64,000 nt of DNA from Ailurus styani (GCA_002007465.1 LNAC01000336.1:1312423-1376422), one strand, 5' to 3'. Positions 1 to 10,703 are shown, numbered from the stretch's first letter. Numbers and translations: made by a program. The notes: generated by a model from the letters alone, not told the origin.

Positions 1-870
1 ATGGGGATTGCATTAAATGTGTAGATTGCTCTAGGTAGCATAGACATTTTCACAATATTTATTCTACCCATCCATGAGCATGGAATGTTTTTCCACTTCT
101 TTGTGTCTTCCTCAATTTCTTTCATGAGTACTTTATAGTTTTCTGAATACAGATTCTTTGCCTCTTTGGTTAGGTTTATTCCTAGGTATCTTATGGTTTT
201 GGGTGCAATTGTAAATGGGATTGACTCTTTAATTTCTCTTTCTTCTGTTTTGTTGTTGGTATATAGAAATGCAACTGATTTCTGTGCATTGATTTTATAT
301 CCTGACACTTGACTGAATTCCTGTATGAGTGCTAGCAGTTTTGGAGTGGAGTCCTTTGGGTTTTCCACATAAAGTATCATATCATCTGCAAAGAGTGAGA
401 GTTTGACCTCTTCCTTGCCGATTTGGATGCCTTTTATTTCTTTTTGTTGTCTGATTGCTGAGGCTAGGACTTCTAGTACTATGTTGAATAGCAGTGGTGA
501 TAGTGGACAGCCCTGCCGTGTTCCTGACTTTAGGGGAAAAGCTCTCAGTTTTTCTCCATTGAGAATGATATTCGCTGTGGGTTTTTCGTAGATGGCTTTG
601 ATGATATTGAGGTATGTACCCTCTATGCCTACACTATGAAGAGTTTTGATTAAGAAAGGGTGCTGTACTTTGTCAAATGCTTTTTCAGCATCTATTGAGA
701 GGATCATATGGTTCTTGTTCTTTCTTTTATTAATGTCTTGTATCACACTGATTGATTTGTGAATGTTAAACCAACCTTGCATCCCAGGAATAAATCCCAC
801 TTGGTCGTGGTGAATAATCCTTTTAATGTGCTGCTGGATCCTATTGGCTAGTATTTTGTTGAGGATTTAA
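1..870 (-). mobile_element. LINE-1 ORF2 fragment (reverse transcriptase region), antisense, 5'-truncated
   Basis: Read on the minus strand this is the L1 ORF2 reverse transcriptase domain. The catalytic FADD box is at 381-392 in the context [16 protein letters not shown], the usual L1 form of the RT active site. Similarity to L1 stops abruptly near 870, the 5' side of the element, so the copy is 5'-truncated; its 3' part lies outside the window. No long ATG-initiated minus-strand frame is present, so I treat it as a dead copy. The sequence is well preserved, suggesting moderate age within Carnivora. Confidence 0.9.
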
Positions 871-1096
871 GTGTAGAATTTTTTAACATTTGAATCTGAT
901 AACTCCAATATTTGGAATCCCTTTACTGTATCTCTACTTTCTGTTTCTTCTGCTGTTTCCTGCCTGCTCTTCCTTCTCACCCCAACACACATTTCCTGTC
1001 ATTTAGTGTGTCCGATTATTTTGGACTGTCCACTTGACATTCCATTTGCAAAATTATTTGAGAAATAATTCGAGGTCTGGAATGTTGTGTTGTCTT
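871..1096 (+). mobile_element. Possible L1M-type 3' UTR remnant
   Basis: The T-rich text with a 'tctgataactccaatat' phrase resembles the 3' UTR of old mammalian L1M elements, as does the larger block at 22840-24826. It directly abuts the L1 breakpoint at 870, suggesting the younger L1 inserted here. Divergence is high, so this is tentative. Confidence 0.35.
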
Positions 1097-1102
1097 TCTT
1101 TG

Positions 1103-1207
1103 TTCCTTCCTTCCTTCCTTCCTTCCTTCCTTTCTTCCTTCCTTTCCTTCCTTTCCCTCCTTTCCCTCCTTTCCCTCCCTTCCTTCCTTCCTTCCTTCCT
1201 TCCTTCC
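1103..1207 (+). repeat. (CCTT)n polypyrimidine tract
   Basis: All 105 bases are C or T on the plus strand, built from CCTT, CCTTT and CCCTCCTTT units. Mirror-like homopyrimidine runs of this size can form triplex (H-DNA) structures. Peptides translated from it (poly-SFLP or KEGRKEG) are artefacts. Confidence 0.95.
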
Positions 1208-1238
1208 AGATGTGTACTTGTGCACTAGGATGTACTAG

Positions 1239-1282
1239 AATTCTAGTACTAGTACTAGAATTCTAGTACTAGTACTAGAATT
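1239..1282. repeat. 44-bp perfect palindrome
   Basis: Two 22-bp arms meet with no spacer between 1260 and 1261, and every base pairs. Inside are two tandem 20-bp units (1241-1260 and 1261-1280), each itself a perfect palindrome, TTCTAGTACTAGTACTAGAA. A second overlapping 38-bp perfect palindrome is centred between 1250 and 1251 (1232-1269). It starts 31 bp after the polypyrimidine tract. Confidence 0.95.
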
Positions 1283-2055
1283 TCAACCCTGAAAGGTTAA
1301 AAACAGAACAGAAGAAAAACCCTGTATTACATACATCTTATTTGAAAGCTTGAGATAATTCAGCATTGAACCGAAATGCCTATGAGGGTCTCTTTAAATT
1401 CTAGAGCATATTTACTTCTGTGGTACAATCTATCACAATCAAGTTCACAAACTAGAGGCTTACCACTACTCCCTCCTCTTGTAGGGATCTGGACTCCCAA
1501 CACCTGCATCTTTAGTCCATTAGGGCTGCTAAGAGTACATTCTAGATTCTTAGTTTCTTGACTTTCCTCTTTTTCCCTAAGAAAAAAGTGTCCACAAATG
1601 TTAGGATTATTTCCTTGTTTATCTTTATTCCCCTGAATCCTCATGTTGTAATCCTTTACTATCATATTAGCTCCATAATGCACATAAGCATTCTTTTTTA
1701 ATATTTGGTACATTTTTTTCCTAGCTATATTTTGTGTAAGTAGTAGTCTTAATTATTTAGTGCAACATGCATGGAATAGAGTGGTAAATTTATTTACCTA
1801 TTTAATTATTTTCTATTTCACACATAAATTGTCTCAAATTTTTCATTACTACTATACTGAAGTCTGGCTACCACAACTACACACATATGAAGTAGTGTTC
1901 AATAAATATTTTTGAATGCATAAATCATAAGTATATGACAGCAGTTAAACATTGAACAGGTAGGGTTGGCATCATTTCAGATTACTAATCTGACTGCATT
2001 TTCAATCTTAATAAATGTACTAACTTGACTAGCTTATGTTAACTTCAGCTTAATA
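1283..2055. other. Unassigned AT-rich sequence
   Basis: No recognisable gene or young repeat. Around 1890-1925 'gttcaataaatatttttgaatg' resembles the 3' end of an L2 element, but too little is preserved to call it. A 117-codon minus-strand frame at 1360-1713 has no recognisable domain. Confidence 0.5.
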
Positions 2056-2059
2056 TGAA

Positions 2060-2225
2060 ATTAGAAAGCCTAGGTTTATATTCCTGATTATCAGTTTTGA
2101 ATAAGTCACTTAATTTTCCAAATTTTCAGTTTCTTTATCAGTAATAGCACCTATTTCACAGGATTACTCTGAATGACAAAAGAATATATGGAAACATTCA
2201 CATGATGACTGGAATTATTAACTTA
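2060..2225 (+). mobile_element. MIR SINE fragment
   Basis: The order 'aagtcactta…ttttc…cagtttctttatc…aatag.acctatttcacaggatta' follows the MIR core and downstream region. It is diverged by many substitutions, as expected for this ancient mammal-wide SINE. Confidence 0.65.
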
Positions 2226-2549
2226 CTTATTTCGCAGATGAGTTAATACACACAAGACTGGAGAAATAGGCAAGAGCCAAGTCTTTAGGTCGGTGGAGGA
2301 TTCAGAATCTTTTATTGATGACTGTTAAGTGGTTGTGAATTTCATATATGCTGTTCTGTCTGCTGGGTGGGGAATGGGATGTGAGGCCAAACTGAAAGGG
2401 AAGCTTAGATGGTACCAGTGGTGATGGAATATTCCAGTGGACTAGTTTGATAGCATGTAGGGAATAAATTTAATGGGACATGGTGATTGCATAGTTATAG
2501 AAGGTGATGTGGAGAAAAAAAAAACAACGCAGTCCAGTTATTTTCCTTT

Positions 2550-2742
2550 CTTTTTTTTTAAGATTTTATTTACTTATTTGAGAGAGAGAGTGAGCATGAG
2601 TGGGGGTTGTGAGGGGGAGGCAGAAGGAGAAGCACACACCTGGCTGAACAGGGAGCCCAAATTGGGGCTCAATTCCAGGACCCTGAAATCATGACCCAAG
2701 CCAAAGGCAGATGATTTACTGACTGAGCCACCCAGGTGTCCC
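2550..2742 (-). mobile_element. Can-SINE, antisense, older copy
   Basis: Reverse-complement layout of a carnivore tRNA-derived SINE: T-rich tail with AAGATTTTATTTA first, then the GA-rich pyrimidine block, then the tRNA-like head ending GAGCCACCCAGGTG. TSDs at 2535-2549 and 2743-2757 (CAGTTATTTT-C/T-CTTT, one mismatch). Several head substitutions suggest an older copy. Confidence 0.92.
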
Positions 2743-2768
2743 CAGTTATTTTTCTTTAAATACTTTCT

Positions 2769-3076
2769 GGGGTGCCTGGGTGGCTTGGTAGGTTGGTGTC
2801 CTCTTGGTTTCAGCTCAGGTCATGATCCTCAAGATCATGAAATTTAGCCCCATGTCAGGCTCTGCACTGGGCATAGAGTCTGCTTTGAGAGTCTGTTCTT
2901 CCCTCTCCCTCTGCTCCTTACCCTGCATGTGCACTCTCTCTCAAATAAATACATCTTTAGGTCATAGACGTTGGGGAGGGTTTGTGCTATGGTGAGTGCT
3001 GTGAAATGTGTAGGCCTGATGATTCACAGACCTGTACCTCTGGGGCAAATAATACATTATATGTAATAATAATAAA
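2769..3076 (+). mobile_element. Can-SINE fused to L1 3' end (probable chimeric retrotransposition)
   Basis: A sense Can-SINE (2769-2960) runs straight into the last ~115 bp of a carnivore L1 (2961-3076: 'gtgctatggtgagtgctgtg … acctgtacctctggggc … aataatacattat', A-rich end). There is no long A-tail or TSD between them. One TSD pair encloses both parts: AAATACTTTCT at 2758-2768 and AAATACCTTCT at 3077-3087. This fits a template switch from L1 RNA to SINE RNA during target-primed reverse transcription. A precise later SINE insertion at the L1 5' edge is the alternative. Confidence 0.7.
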
Positions 3077-3087
3077 AAATACCTTCT

Positions 3088-3968
3088 TATAAACACACTT
3101 AGAATTTTTCAAACCAACTTTTCTTATTTTGATTTTTGATTTTACTTTTATTTTTTCTTCTGGTCCTCTACTCCTGCTTTCTCAATTTGATGGTTTTACC
3201 GCTTGTTTCTCATCATCCTCTTTCTGTTTCTTCCCAGTCTTGGTTTTTAAAATTGTTACCCATTTCATTTATTCACTTAATGAACCCATCCTGTAGCCCA
3301 GACTCCATTCCAGAGACCTGCCACATTTCTCACTTATTGTTTTCTTAATCCTAAAATCCAGATTTCCTCATGTCAGCCCTTTGCTTCCTCCTGGCACCAA
3401 AGATATCCTTACAAATAAACTGTATTGTTCCCTTTGCCTTAAAGTGCTACCCAGCTAATCCATCAAGTAAGCCTGCCAGAGGGCCCCACCCTTCAGACAT
3501 CATAGTCCTCTTTCACTGGCTCTGAGTGGCTGCCATTTCCTCTTCTTCTCTAACCTGGAGATTATTCAAATACAGTTTTACTCAATACCACAACCTTCAG
3601 AGTAATTACTCCAGTGAATTAGAGGGAAGTGACTGAGTATCCTTATTTATTCTGCAGTGATGTGGATATTTACCTTCATGGGAGGATTTGCATTTTGAAA
3701 GAGAAAGTCCAGAAAGAAAATCAATGAAACACTAAATGGCAGCTTTTTCCAGTAATGTGATACTTTCTTAGAGGTGATAGTTTGGGAATTCTTTCTAGGC
3801 AGCCATTTAACCTGGGTGATGATCCACTCTATCTAGAAATAGGTAGAGTTGCCACAAGATCATTGGCCATCTTTTTCTACCCAGCTGGGGAGAAAATAGG
3901 TTATCACCAAATTCTGACAGTGATTATCTTAAAATCAGTGAATCTGAGATTCCACAAACTAGCCTAGA
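3088..3968. other. Unassigned sequence
   Basis: T-rich start followed by mixed sequence without a recognisable gene or repeat. Short frames at 3136-3348 and 3782-3967 show no domain or codon signature. Confidence 0.45.
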
Positions 3969-4097
3969 GTAGTCATTCTCAAACTTTTCTGCACAATAGA
4001 AACCCTGGGAAGTTTAAAAAAAGAAAAAGATCCATCCTAATGCCCAGGTCAAGTTAAATCAGAATCTCTGATGGTGGACTCAGGAATTGGCATTTTT

Positions 4098-4275
4098 ATT
4101 TTATTTTAAAGATTTTATTTATTTGACAGAGAGTCATAGGGAGAGAGGGAACACAAGTGGGGGAGGGTGGAAGAGGGAAAAGCAGCCTTCCTGCTGATCA
4201 GGGAACCTGATGGGGGGATGCGGGGTTTAATCTCAGGACCTTGGAATCATGACCTGAGCCACCCAGGCGCCACAT
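4098..4275 (-). mobile_element. Can-SINE, antisense, with internal head deletion
   Basis: Perfect 15-bp TSDs GGAATTGGCATTTTT at 4083-4097 and 4276-4290. In sense orientation GTGGCTCAG runs directly into GTCATGATTCC. The segment normally lying between the two GGCTCAG motifs of the head is missing, as expected from a deletion between short direct repeats. Inserted into a hAT fragment. Confidence 0.93.
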
Positions 4276-4403
4276 GGAATTGGCATTTTTAAAACTTGCT
4301 TCTCAAATTTGTTGTTCACATGATCACCTGGGGATCTCTTTAAACTGAAGATTTTGAATCAGCAGTTGGTGTGGGTGCTGAGATTCTATATTAAGAGAGC
4401 TGG

Positions 4404-4596
4404 GGGTGCCTGTGTGGCTCAGTTGGTTAAGTAACTGCCTTTGGCTCAGGTAATGATCCTGGAGTCCTAGGATCGAGTCCCACATCAGGCTCCCAGCTCC
4501 ATGGGAAATCTGCTTCTCCCTCTGACCTTCTTCCCCTCTCATGCTCTCTCTCACTCTCTCTCTCTCTCTCAAATAAATAAATAAAATATTTTTAAA
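4404..4596 (+). mobile_element. Can-SINE, sense
   Basis: Starts GGGGTGCCTGTGTGGCTCAG, carries the CT-rich block and ends with AAATAAATAAATAAAATATTT. TSDs AAGAGAGCTGG at 4393-4403 and 4597-4607 are identical. Confidence 0.94.
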
Positions 4597-4650
4597 AAGA
4601 GAGCTGGAGACCCATTTTTAAACTTGACTATACATTGTAATCACTCTGGG

Positions 4651-4690
4651 GAATGAATGTATGAATGATGAATGAATGAATGAATATATA
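4651..4690 (+). repeat. (GAAT)n microsatellite
   Basis: Imperfect run of GAAT/GAATGT units followed by an ATACATATATG patch. It interrupts a hAT-like remnant. Confidence 0.8.
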
Positions 4691-4772
4691 CATATATGCA
4701 AACATACATATGTACAAATTACAAAAAGATGCCCAGATTCCACCCCCAGAGAATAACAGCAAATTACACTAA

Positions 4773-5846
4773 TATTATTCAAATTAACCCTACCATTATA
4801 GTGGATCATCTAACTCAGAGGAGAAAAGAAATTCTCCAATGGGTGCAGTAGAGTAATATATGATCAGAAGCAGGACTTCTCCTTTCCATGTTTGCAGCTC
4901 TTCCTGAGGATGAAGATAATTTCACCAAAAACCTATCAAATATTTGTGAGTGTGGGAACATCAATCAAAACAACTGCTATCCCTTCATGTGTCTTGACAA
5001 TCAGCTATGTGGTATTAGGGAAAACAAACCCAGCCCAGTGTTCACCAGGTAGTTTTCCACAAGTAAAACTGAAGAAATGAAGGATTAGGTGGGGAACATG
5101 TTTTGCCAAGTTAAATTTTGTGCCTCTTTTTTAGCCTCAACATTTCAAATGGAATTTAAATCTTGGGGGGTTAGAGTTCATTTACTTTTTGGCAGAACAG
5201 CACTTCCTGTTTCTAAGAAAAAGGCCCCAGAATGCTTTTTTCATGTCAGATGCTGTTACAAAACAGCACTTGATGAATTGAATGCAAGTGAATGAGAAAC
5301 ACATGGATTAAGTTTCCGTTAGCATCCACATGGGTTTAATAATTAAGGGAAAATGGTTGACAAAAAAGAATGTTTTGAGTTTTGCCCAACTGAAAGTTTT
5401 GTTTAAAAAAAAAATGCTTATTAAAGTCACTCATTCCAAACCTGATACATGCCTGAGATTACTCATCCCTAACCAAAACAACACAAATCAAGCTTATAAT
5501 TTGAGACCCGAGCAATAAATTCCATCCTCTCAAAAATCAATGCAACACTCACAGGGCTTTGGGAATTGTGAAATCAATGAACCATCCTCTTGTGAAAGTA
5601 AATAAAGGAAATGTCATTGAAAATGGATTTAGCAAATCCTGAAGGGGGTGCTCTCACCGAGGTAGCACTCCTTGCAGGCTGCTTAACAAGCCAGAAGGAA
5701 TATAAAAGCTATTTTGATAAGAGAGGATACTTTTGACTTAGGAATTTATCTTATGCCTTTAAAAAAAGTAAGATCCCTCCCTGCCCCTGCAACAAACACT
5801 AACTATTGCCTTCAGCCAATGAGAAACTGCTAAAACTCTTGTTCCT
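4773..5846. other. Unassigned sequence
   Basis: No family recognised. Short frames at 4892-5080, 5089-5295 and 5330-5518 are unrelated to each other in phase and lack domains. A TATAAAAG-like string near 5700 has no associated transcript evidence. Confidence 0.45.
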
Positions 5847-5861
5847 CTCTAATAAACTTTT

Positions 5862-6041
5862 TAAAAAAGATTTTATTTATTTATTTGACAGAGAGAGAGA
5901 GATTACAAGTAGGCAGAGAGGCAGGCAGAGAGAGAGAGGAGGAAGCAGGCTCCCTGCTGAGCAGGGAGCCCAGTGCAGGACCCTGAGATCATGACCTGAG
6001 CTGAAGGCAGAGGCTTAACCCACTGAGCCACCCAGGCGCCC
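5862..6041 (-). mobile_element. Can-SINE, antisense, young mustelid-type
   Basis: The head contains the antisense form GCTTAACCCACTGAGCC, that is sense GTGGGTTAAGC. The GA block is long and regular. TSDs CTCTAATAAACTTTT at 5847-5861 and 6042-6056 are identical. Confidence 0.95.
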
Positions 6042-6056
6042 CTCTAATAAACTTTT

Positions 6057-7089
6057 ATTCAGAACTGTCCTCCTCAATTGTCTCCTAAAACCTAATAAAA
6101 GCTGACCTTCCCTTCTTCTCTTTGGGTCTGTCTGTGGTTTGCCATACCTTGCTTGTTCTGAATCACATTCCTCTATTTCTGAATAATCTCCTTTTTAAAT
6201 TTAAATAAAACTGCTCTTTGCTCTGTTTAAAGTTAACACTCCTATCGTTGATCTGTCTTAAGGAATGTATTATTTTGTTCACATCAGGTCACTCACAGTT
6301 TCTGACCATTATGGATTTGGCTCCTGCTCTTCATTAAACACATTTTAAAATCAATCTCACCCACCTGAAATCAAAGTAAGAAAAAAAAAATGCCTCACAA
6401 GTAATGGCCTTAGAACCACTTTTACCTCAGAAGTCAGTTTAGGTTTGTCCAGATGCTGTCCCTTGACAAATGAGTAAAAGGCAAATTATTTAAAACTGAT
6501 TCATTTCCCTCATAATTACAAATAAGAAGGTAAGACTAGATTAGTGTTTCCCAATTCTCAATACTTTGGACTATTCAACTAGTAAAATTCCTCATATTAT
6601 ATCCTTATAGTAAAAGAAGACAAGAAAAGTACCAGGGAGTGAAATGAATCCAAAATTATTGTCAAGAATTACAAGATTAGGAAAGATGTACCTTTGGGGA
6701 AGAGTACTATTTTACCTCTTTTCTATAAGTAATGATGTCTGAGAAACACTAAATCTAATGTCAACAAAAAGTAGTCTTCAATTTTCTATTATCCTTTCCA
6801 ACTATTGTTTAGAACTTTCTACCTCAGCATATTATAGGCATATCAAATAGAAGGCATCTAAAATTGTCTTAATATCTATTCACAAGGCTATGCTTGTTCT
6901 TATGCTTTTAAAACAAACAAAAAAAATCTATTGATTGCCGCACCAGTTGCCCAACTTAAACTAGAAAGTCTAAAATACTGAAAATTGAAAATAGAACATG
7001 GAATAAAAATAAAGCTTCACAGTCCAGGCCATTAGACACTCTGTTAAGTGTTATCAAGGGTCAAAAGTTTATGTGCATAAATTTCTGAA
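6057..7089. other. Unassigned AT-rich sequence
   Basis: No recognisable gene, RNA or repeat. Base composition is like the flanks. Confidence 0.4.
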
Positions 7090-8760
7090 TCTTCTCCATA
7101 CACAAATGTGCATATATGTTATACCTATGTATACTTATATGTCTAAGTTTCTGCACAAATGGAACCATATTGTATACATTGTTGGTCTTTTCAGTTTAAT
7201 TTTTCTTAATTAACCAATTTTTGGGAATTAACTTTATTATTATGAAACTTTTTTCCCATATCTTTCATATTTTTACAGTATACCACTTTGTGAATATCCT
7301 CTAAGAGCTTTTGAATATTTTATTTAAAGAAAATGCTTAATAAATATATATTGAATGGGTAGATGAATGATTTCCCTATGAGCATCTAGGATATTGCCCA
7401 AATTTAGTTATTACAAAGACTTCTGCAATAAATATTCTTGTACATACATTCTTAATGTGTTTATTTCAGTGTATTTATGAGTTCAATTCCTAAAAATAGA
7501 ATTGCTTGGACCAAGAACACATACTTCACATTTTTTTTAAAGATTTTATTTATTCATTTGACACAGAGAGAGAGATTACAAGTAGGCAGAGAGGCAGGCA
7601 GAGAGAGAGGAGAGAGGAGGAAGCAGGCTCCCTGCTGAGCAGAGAGCCCGATGTGGGCCTCGATCCCAGGACCCTGGGATCATGACCTGAGCCGAAGGCA
7701 GTGGCTTTAACCCACTGAGCCACCCAGGCGCCCACATACTTCACATTTTGATAGACATTCCAAATTATCATGTAATATAGTGCATCAGTCTGTACTTACA
7801 CCAAATATGTATGAGTATGGGTATATTTTCCATACTCCTAACTATCCTTTTTTTTTTTGCCAATTTTTTAATATACTTAAGAGTTATTTATATTTTCTTT
7901 GTAAGTACCTGTTCAAAATTTTCTTTATTTTAGAATTTTATTTGAAAGAAATTTAAGATAACGTGTAAATAAGTCTCTTATGTAATTATAGATATTTTTA
8001 AATATTGATTTTTAAGCGATATTTGATATAAGTTAGTCATTTATAAAAATTGCTTAGATATTTTCTCAGGTTATATTTTTCCTTGTTAATGATATCTTTG
8101 TTCAGAAATTATTTTATCTTTTTAAAAACATTTATGGTTTGTTTATTTATTTTTAAATCTAGCATCAACAAACTTTTCCCCTGAAACATTTAAAAGTTTG
8201 CTCATTAGTATTACAGGGTTTTTGTATCCCTTTAATAGTTTTTCTTTGATTTAGCAATAGTTTTTGTAAAAAAAAAGCGTAAAGCTGTTTTTAATAATGA
8301 CTTCATCATATAGTGAAATCTTATGTAAACACATGTCTATTTATAGACCTCCTCCTGCTGTTCTGGTCTAGTGATCTGTTAGTTTTCCTGTGCCAGGGAC
8401 AAACTGTTTTAATTACAACAGTTTTATGATGTATTTTAATCTTTTATATGTTTCCTTCTTTTATTACTATTTTTTTTAAAACTGCTATTTTTAGTATCTT
8501 TTTTCCACTTCATTTGAAATATAGAGGTAGCTTCTATCATTAAAAAGCAACGAACAGAAATTATATTAATTGAGGTTACACTGAATTTATCAAATTATAA
8601 TGGAAGAGCTGGCATCTTTGCATAGTAAACATTTCATATATTTTCATGTCTATGTACTTTGAGGTAATTTGGTATTAGTATTTATTTTACTTCTTGCTTT
8701 GCAAATTTATGCCAAATTTATATTTGCATTTCTAGAGTTGCACTGTATAATGTTCCCCCC
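7090..8760 (-). mobile_element. Old L1M element, antisense
   Basis: Many phrases follow the reverse complement of L1 ORF2 C-terminal and 3' sequence, for example 'gcaataaatattcttgtaca', 'aaatagaattgcttgga', and 'taattacaacagttttatga' followed by 'gaggttacactgaatttatc'. It is interrupted by a SINE at 7535-7732. Heavy divergence and indels destroy any coding capacity. Outer boundaries are approximate. Confidence 0.7.
7535..7732 (-). mobile_element. Can-SINE, antisense, young, inside L1M
   Basis: 17-bp identical TSDs CACATACTTCACATTTT at 7518-7534 and 7733-7749, with the sense head GTGGGTTAAAGCC. A 73-codon frame through it (7550-7771) is a SINE artefact; the same peptide recurs in the SINE at 31908. 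Confidence 0.97.
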
Positions 8761-9279
8761 ATTTTGATAACATTATCAATATCTTTTTGCCTATAAGATA
8801 AAATGGAAGTTCTTAAGCATGCTAAACCAAGACCACTCTAAAATAGCCCTAGATTTCTCTTCTTATTTACTGTCATAGTTTCTCAAGAACACTTTTCTCT
8901 GATCTCTCCAAATTGTTCCCTTATATTTTACTAGTTTCTACATATCCCTCTTACCCTTTGTTAATTTTTATCCTGTAAGAACAAATCCATGATTGTTTGA
9001 ATCTTAGCACAAAACAATGGGATACTGCCTTTAAGTACAATAAGAATCCTTACAATGGATAGACAGTATTAAATTTCTAGTAGCTGATCATAATAGTTCC
9101 TTGCCCCATAAATATTTGTTGTTAATTAAATAATTAAATAATATTGTCTTAGCATTATTATAGCCATGTTTTTTTCTTTGCTTTTTTGTCAGTGTATAAG
9201 TAGTTTGGTCAAAATAATAAGTGAATTTATAGATGTCCTGCATCTATATTAAATACTTAAATATGATTTTATTTTACTT
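8761..9279. other. Unassigned AT-rich sequence
   Basis: Nothing recognisable apart from a short run of TTAAATAA-type units near 9125-9150. Confidence 0.4.
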
Positions 9280-9339
9280 TTTAAAAGATTTTATTTATTT
9301 ATGGGGGTGGGCAGAGGTAGAGGGAGAGAATCTCAAGCA
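9280..9339 (-). mobile_element. Truncated Can-SINE tail, antisense
   Basis: Only the tail and part of the purine block remain ('aaaagattttatttattta…gggcagaggtagagggagagaatct'). The tRNA-like head is absent, so this is a 5'-truncated or eroded copy. Confidence 0.7.
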
Positions 9340-9534
9340 CTGTTAAAATGTACCAAACAAGCCAAAATAGTTATGATTATGCTGTAACTGCCTCTGTATG
9401 GTGGTAGTCATCCCCCCCAGAAGTGTTATCTCCATTTAAATTTAAGTATAAATTTGTTCATGCTACTAACAAGAAAGAAAATAGATTGAAAGGGTAACCA
9501 GTATTTTAGTGGAACACAACTACAGTGTGTTCAC

Positions 9535-10380
9535 TGATAGCGTTCCAAAAGACATGTCCATGCCCTATTCCCCAGAACCTGTGAATGGATCTTATTTGGA
9601 AAATGGGCATTTGCAGATGGAATTAAATTAAGGACCTTGAGATGAGGGCATAATCCTGGATTATCTGAGTGGGACCTAAATCCAATGACAAGTGTCTTTA
9701 TGAAAGAAACACAGAGGAAGATTTAACATAGAAGAGAAGAAGCAGAAAGAGGATATGGCCATATGAAGATGGAGGCAGAGAATGTAGTTGCAATGGACTA
9801 AATTGTGATACCCCCCCCATATCCATAAGTTGAAGTCCTAATGTCTAGCATTTAGAATATGACTGCATTTGGATGTAAGGCCTTTAAAAAGGGATACTTA
9901 AAGTTAAATGAGTTCCCCTTAGGGTGGGCCCTCATCCAGTATAACTGGTGTCCTTATAAACAGAGGGGATTAGAACATAGGCACACACAGAGGAAAGACC
10001 ATGAGAAGAGAGAGGGAAAAGACAGTCATCTACAAGCCAAGGAGAGGAGGCTGCAAATGAAACCAGTTCTGTGGACATTTTGATCTCAGACTTCTAGCTT
10101 CCAGAACCAAGGAAATAAATTTCTGTTACTTAAGCCACCTTGTCTTCAGTACTTTGTTATGGCAGCCTTAGCAAACAAATACAATAGTGATGCCAAGAAA
10201 CATCTGGAGCCACCAAATGTTGAAAGAGGCAAGGCTGGATTTTCTCCTAGAGACTTCAGAGGGAGTGCAGTCCTTCATTTTGGACTTCTAGCCTCCAGAA
10301 CTGAGAGAATAAATGTTTCTGTTGTTTTAAGTGACCAAGTTTATTGTAATTTGTTATTGCCACCCTAGGAAACTAATACA
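9535..10380 (-). mobile_element. MLT1 (ERVL-MaLR) solo LTR, antisense, split by a second MLT1
   Basis: The left part (to 9788) has 'cagaacctgtgaatgg.tcttatttgga' and 'gatggaggcagagaatg'. The right part (from 10184) resumes with 'gaggcaaggctggattttct', 'gacttctagcctccagaac' and ends 'ctaggaaactaataca' at 10380. Together they make one old MLT1-class LTR read backwards. No retroviral internal sequence is present. Confidence 0.85.
9789..10183 (-). mobile_element. MLT1 (ERVL-MaLR) solo LTR nested in another MLT1
   Basis: Runs from TGCAATGGAC to AATACA with the standard antisense MLT1 order: 'gggtgggccctcatccagta', 'ctggtgtccttataaa', 'ctacaagccaaggag', 'ctttgttatggcagcc'. The flanking five bases GTAGT (9784-9788) and ATAGT (10184-10188) match at four of five, consistent with a 5-bp LTR target duplication. 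Confidence 0.85.
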
Positions 10381-10703
10381 ACATTTATTTTAGCAAGGAA
10401 ATTCAAGTGGTTTTAAGTGCCTGTGTTTATTATTTTGAGCCATAGTCCATAGAAGATGATGAGCAAAAGTGTCTGAGCAAAGCTAAAGCTAGAGAGGAAG
10501 ATTAGAAGTCTTGCTTAGAGCTTCTGCCCTCAACCTGTTTCTGTCACTAGCTTCACTGTACTTAAAGGAAACAGCAAAAACAGCAACAAAATACTAGGTG
10601 TGAATGTATTTTCCTCTAGAGATTTCTAATACTGAAATGAAAATATCCTCAAACCAGATTCCACTGGGTCTTTAACCGTGATGATCATTGATGTAATTTG
10701 AAG

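Larger units (their letters stand above)
3969..4772. mobile_element. hAT-type (MER5/MER20-like) fragment cluster
   Basis: Repeated phrases typical of short non-autonomous hAT-Charlie elements: 'attctcaaactttt', 'tgatcacctggggat.tctttaaa', 'gatgcccagattccacccccagag'. Two or three degenerate copies are split by SINEs at 4098 and 4404 and by a (GAAT)n run. Terminal ends are not resolved, so family and strand stay open. Confidence 0.55.

Noticed and set aside
1016..1228. Overlapping KEGRKEG-rich and SFLPSFL-rich frames
   Set aside because: They are translations of the (CCTT)n tract on the two strands.
5690..5715. TATAAAAG promoter-like string
   Set aside because: An isolated match in AT-rich DNA with no downstream gene or other core elements.
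7550..7771. Minus-strand 73-codon frame, with a matching plus-strand peptide at 31878-32090 and 42923-43177
   Set aside because: The shared GAWVAQWVKA…FGSGHDPRVLGSRP peptide is the translated tRNA-like head of Can-SINEs, not a gene family.
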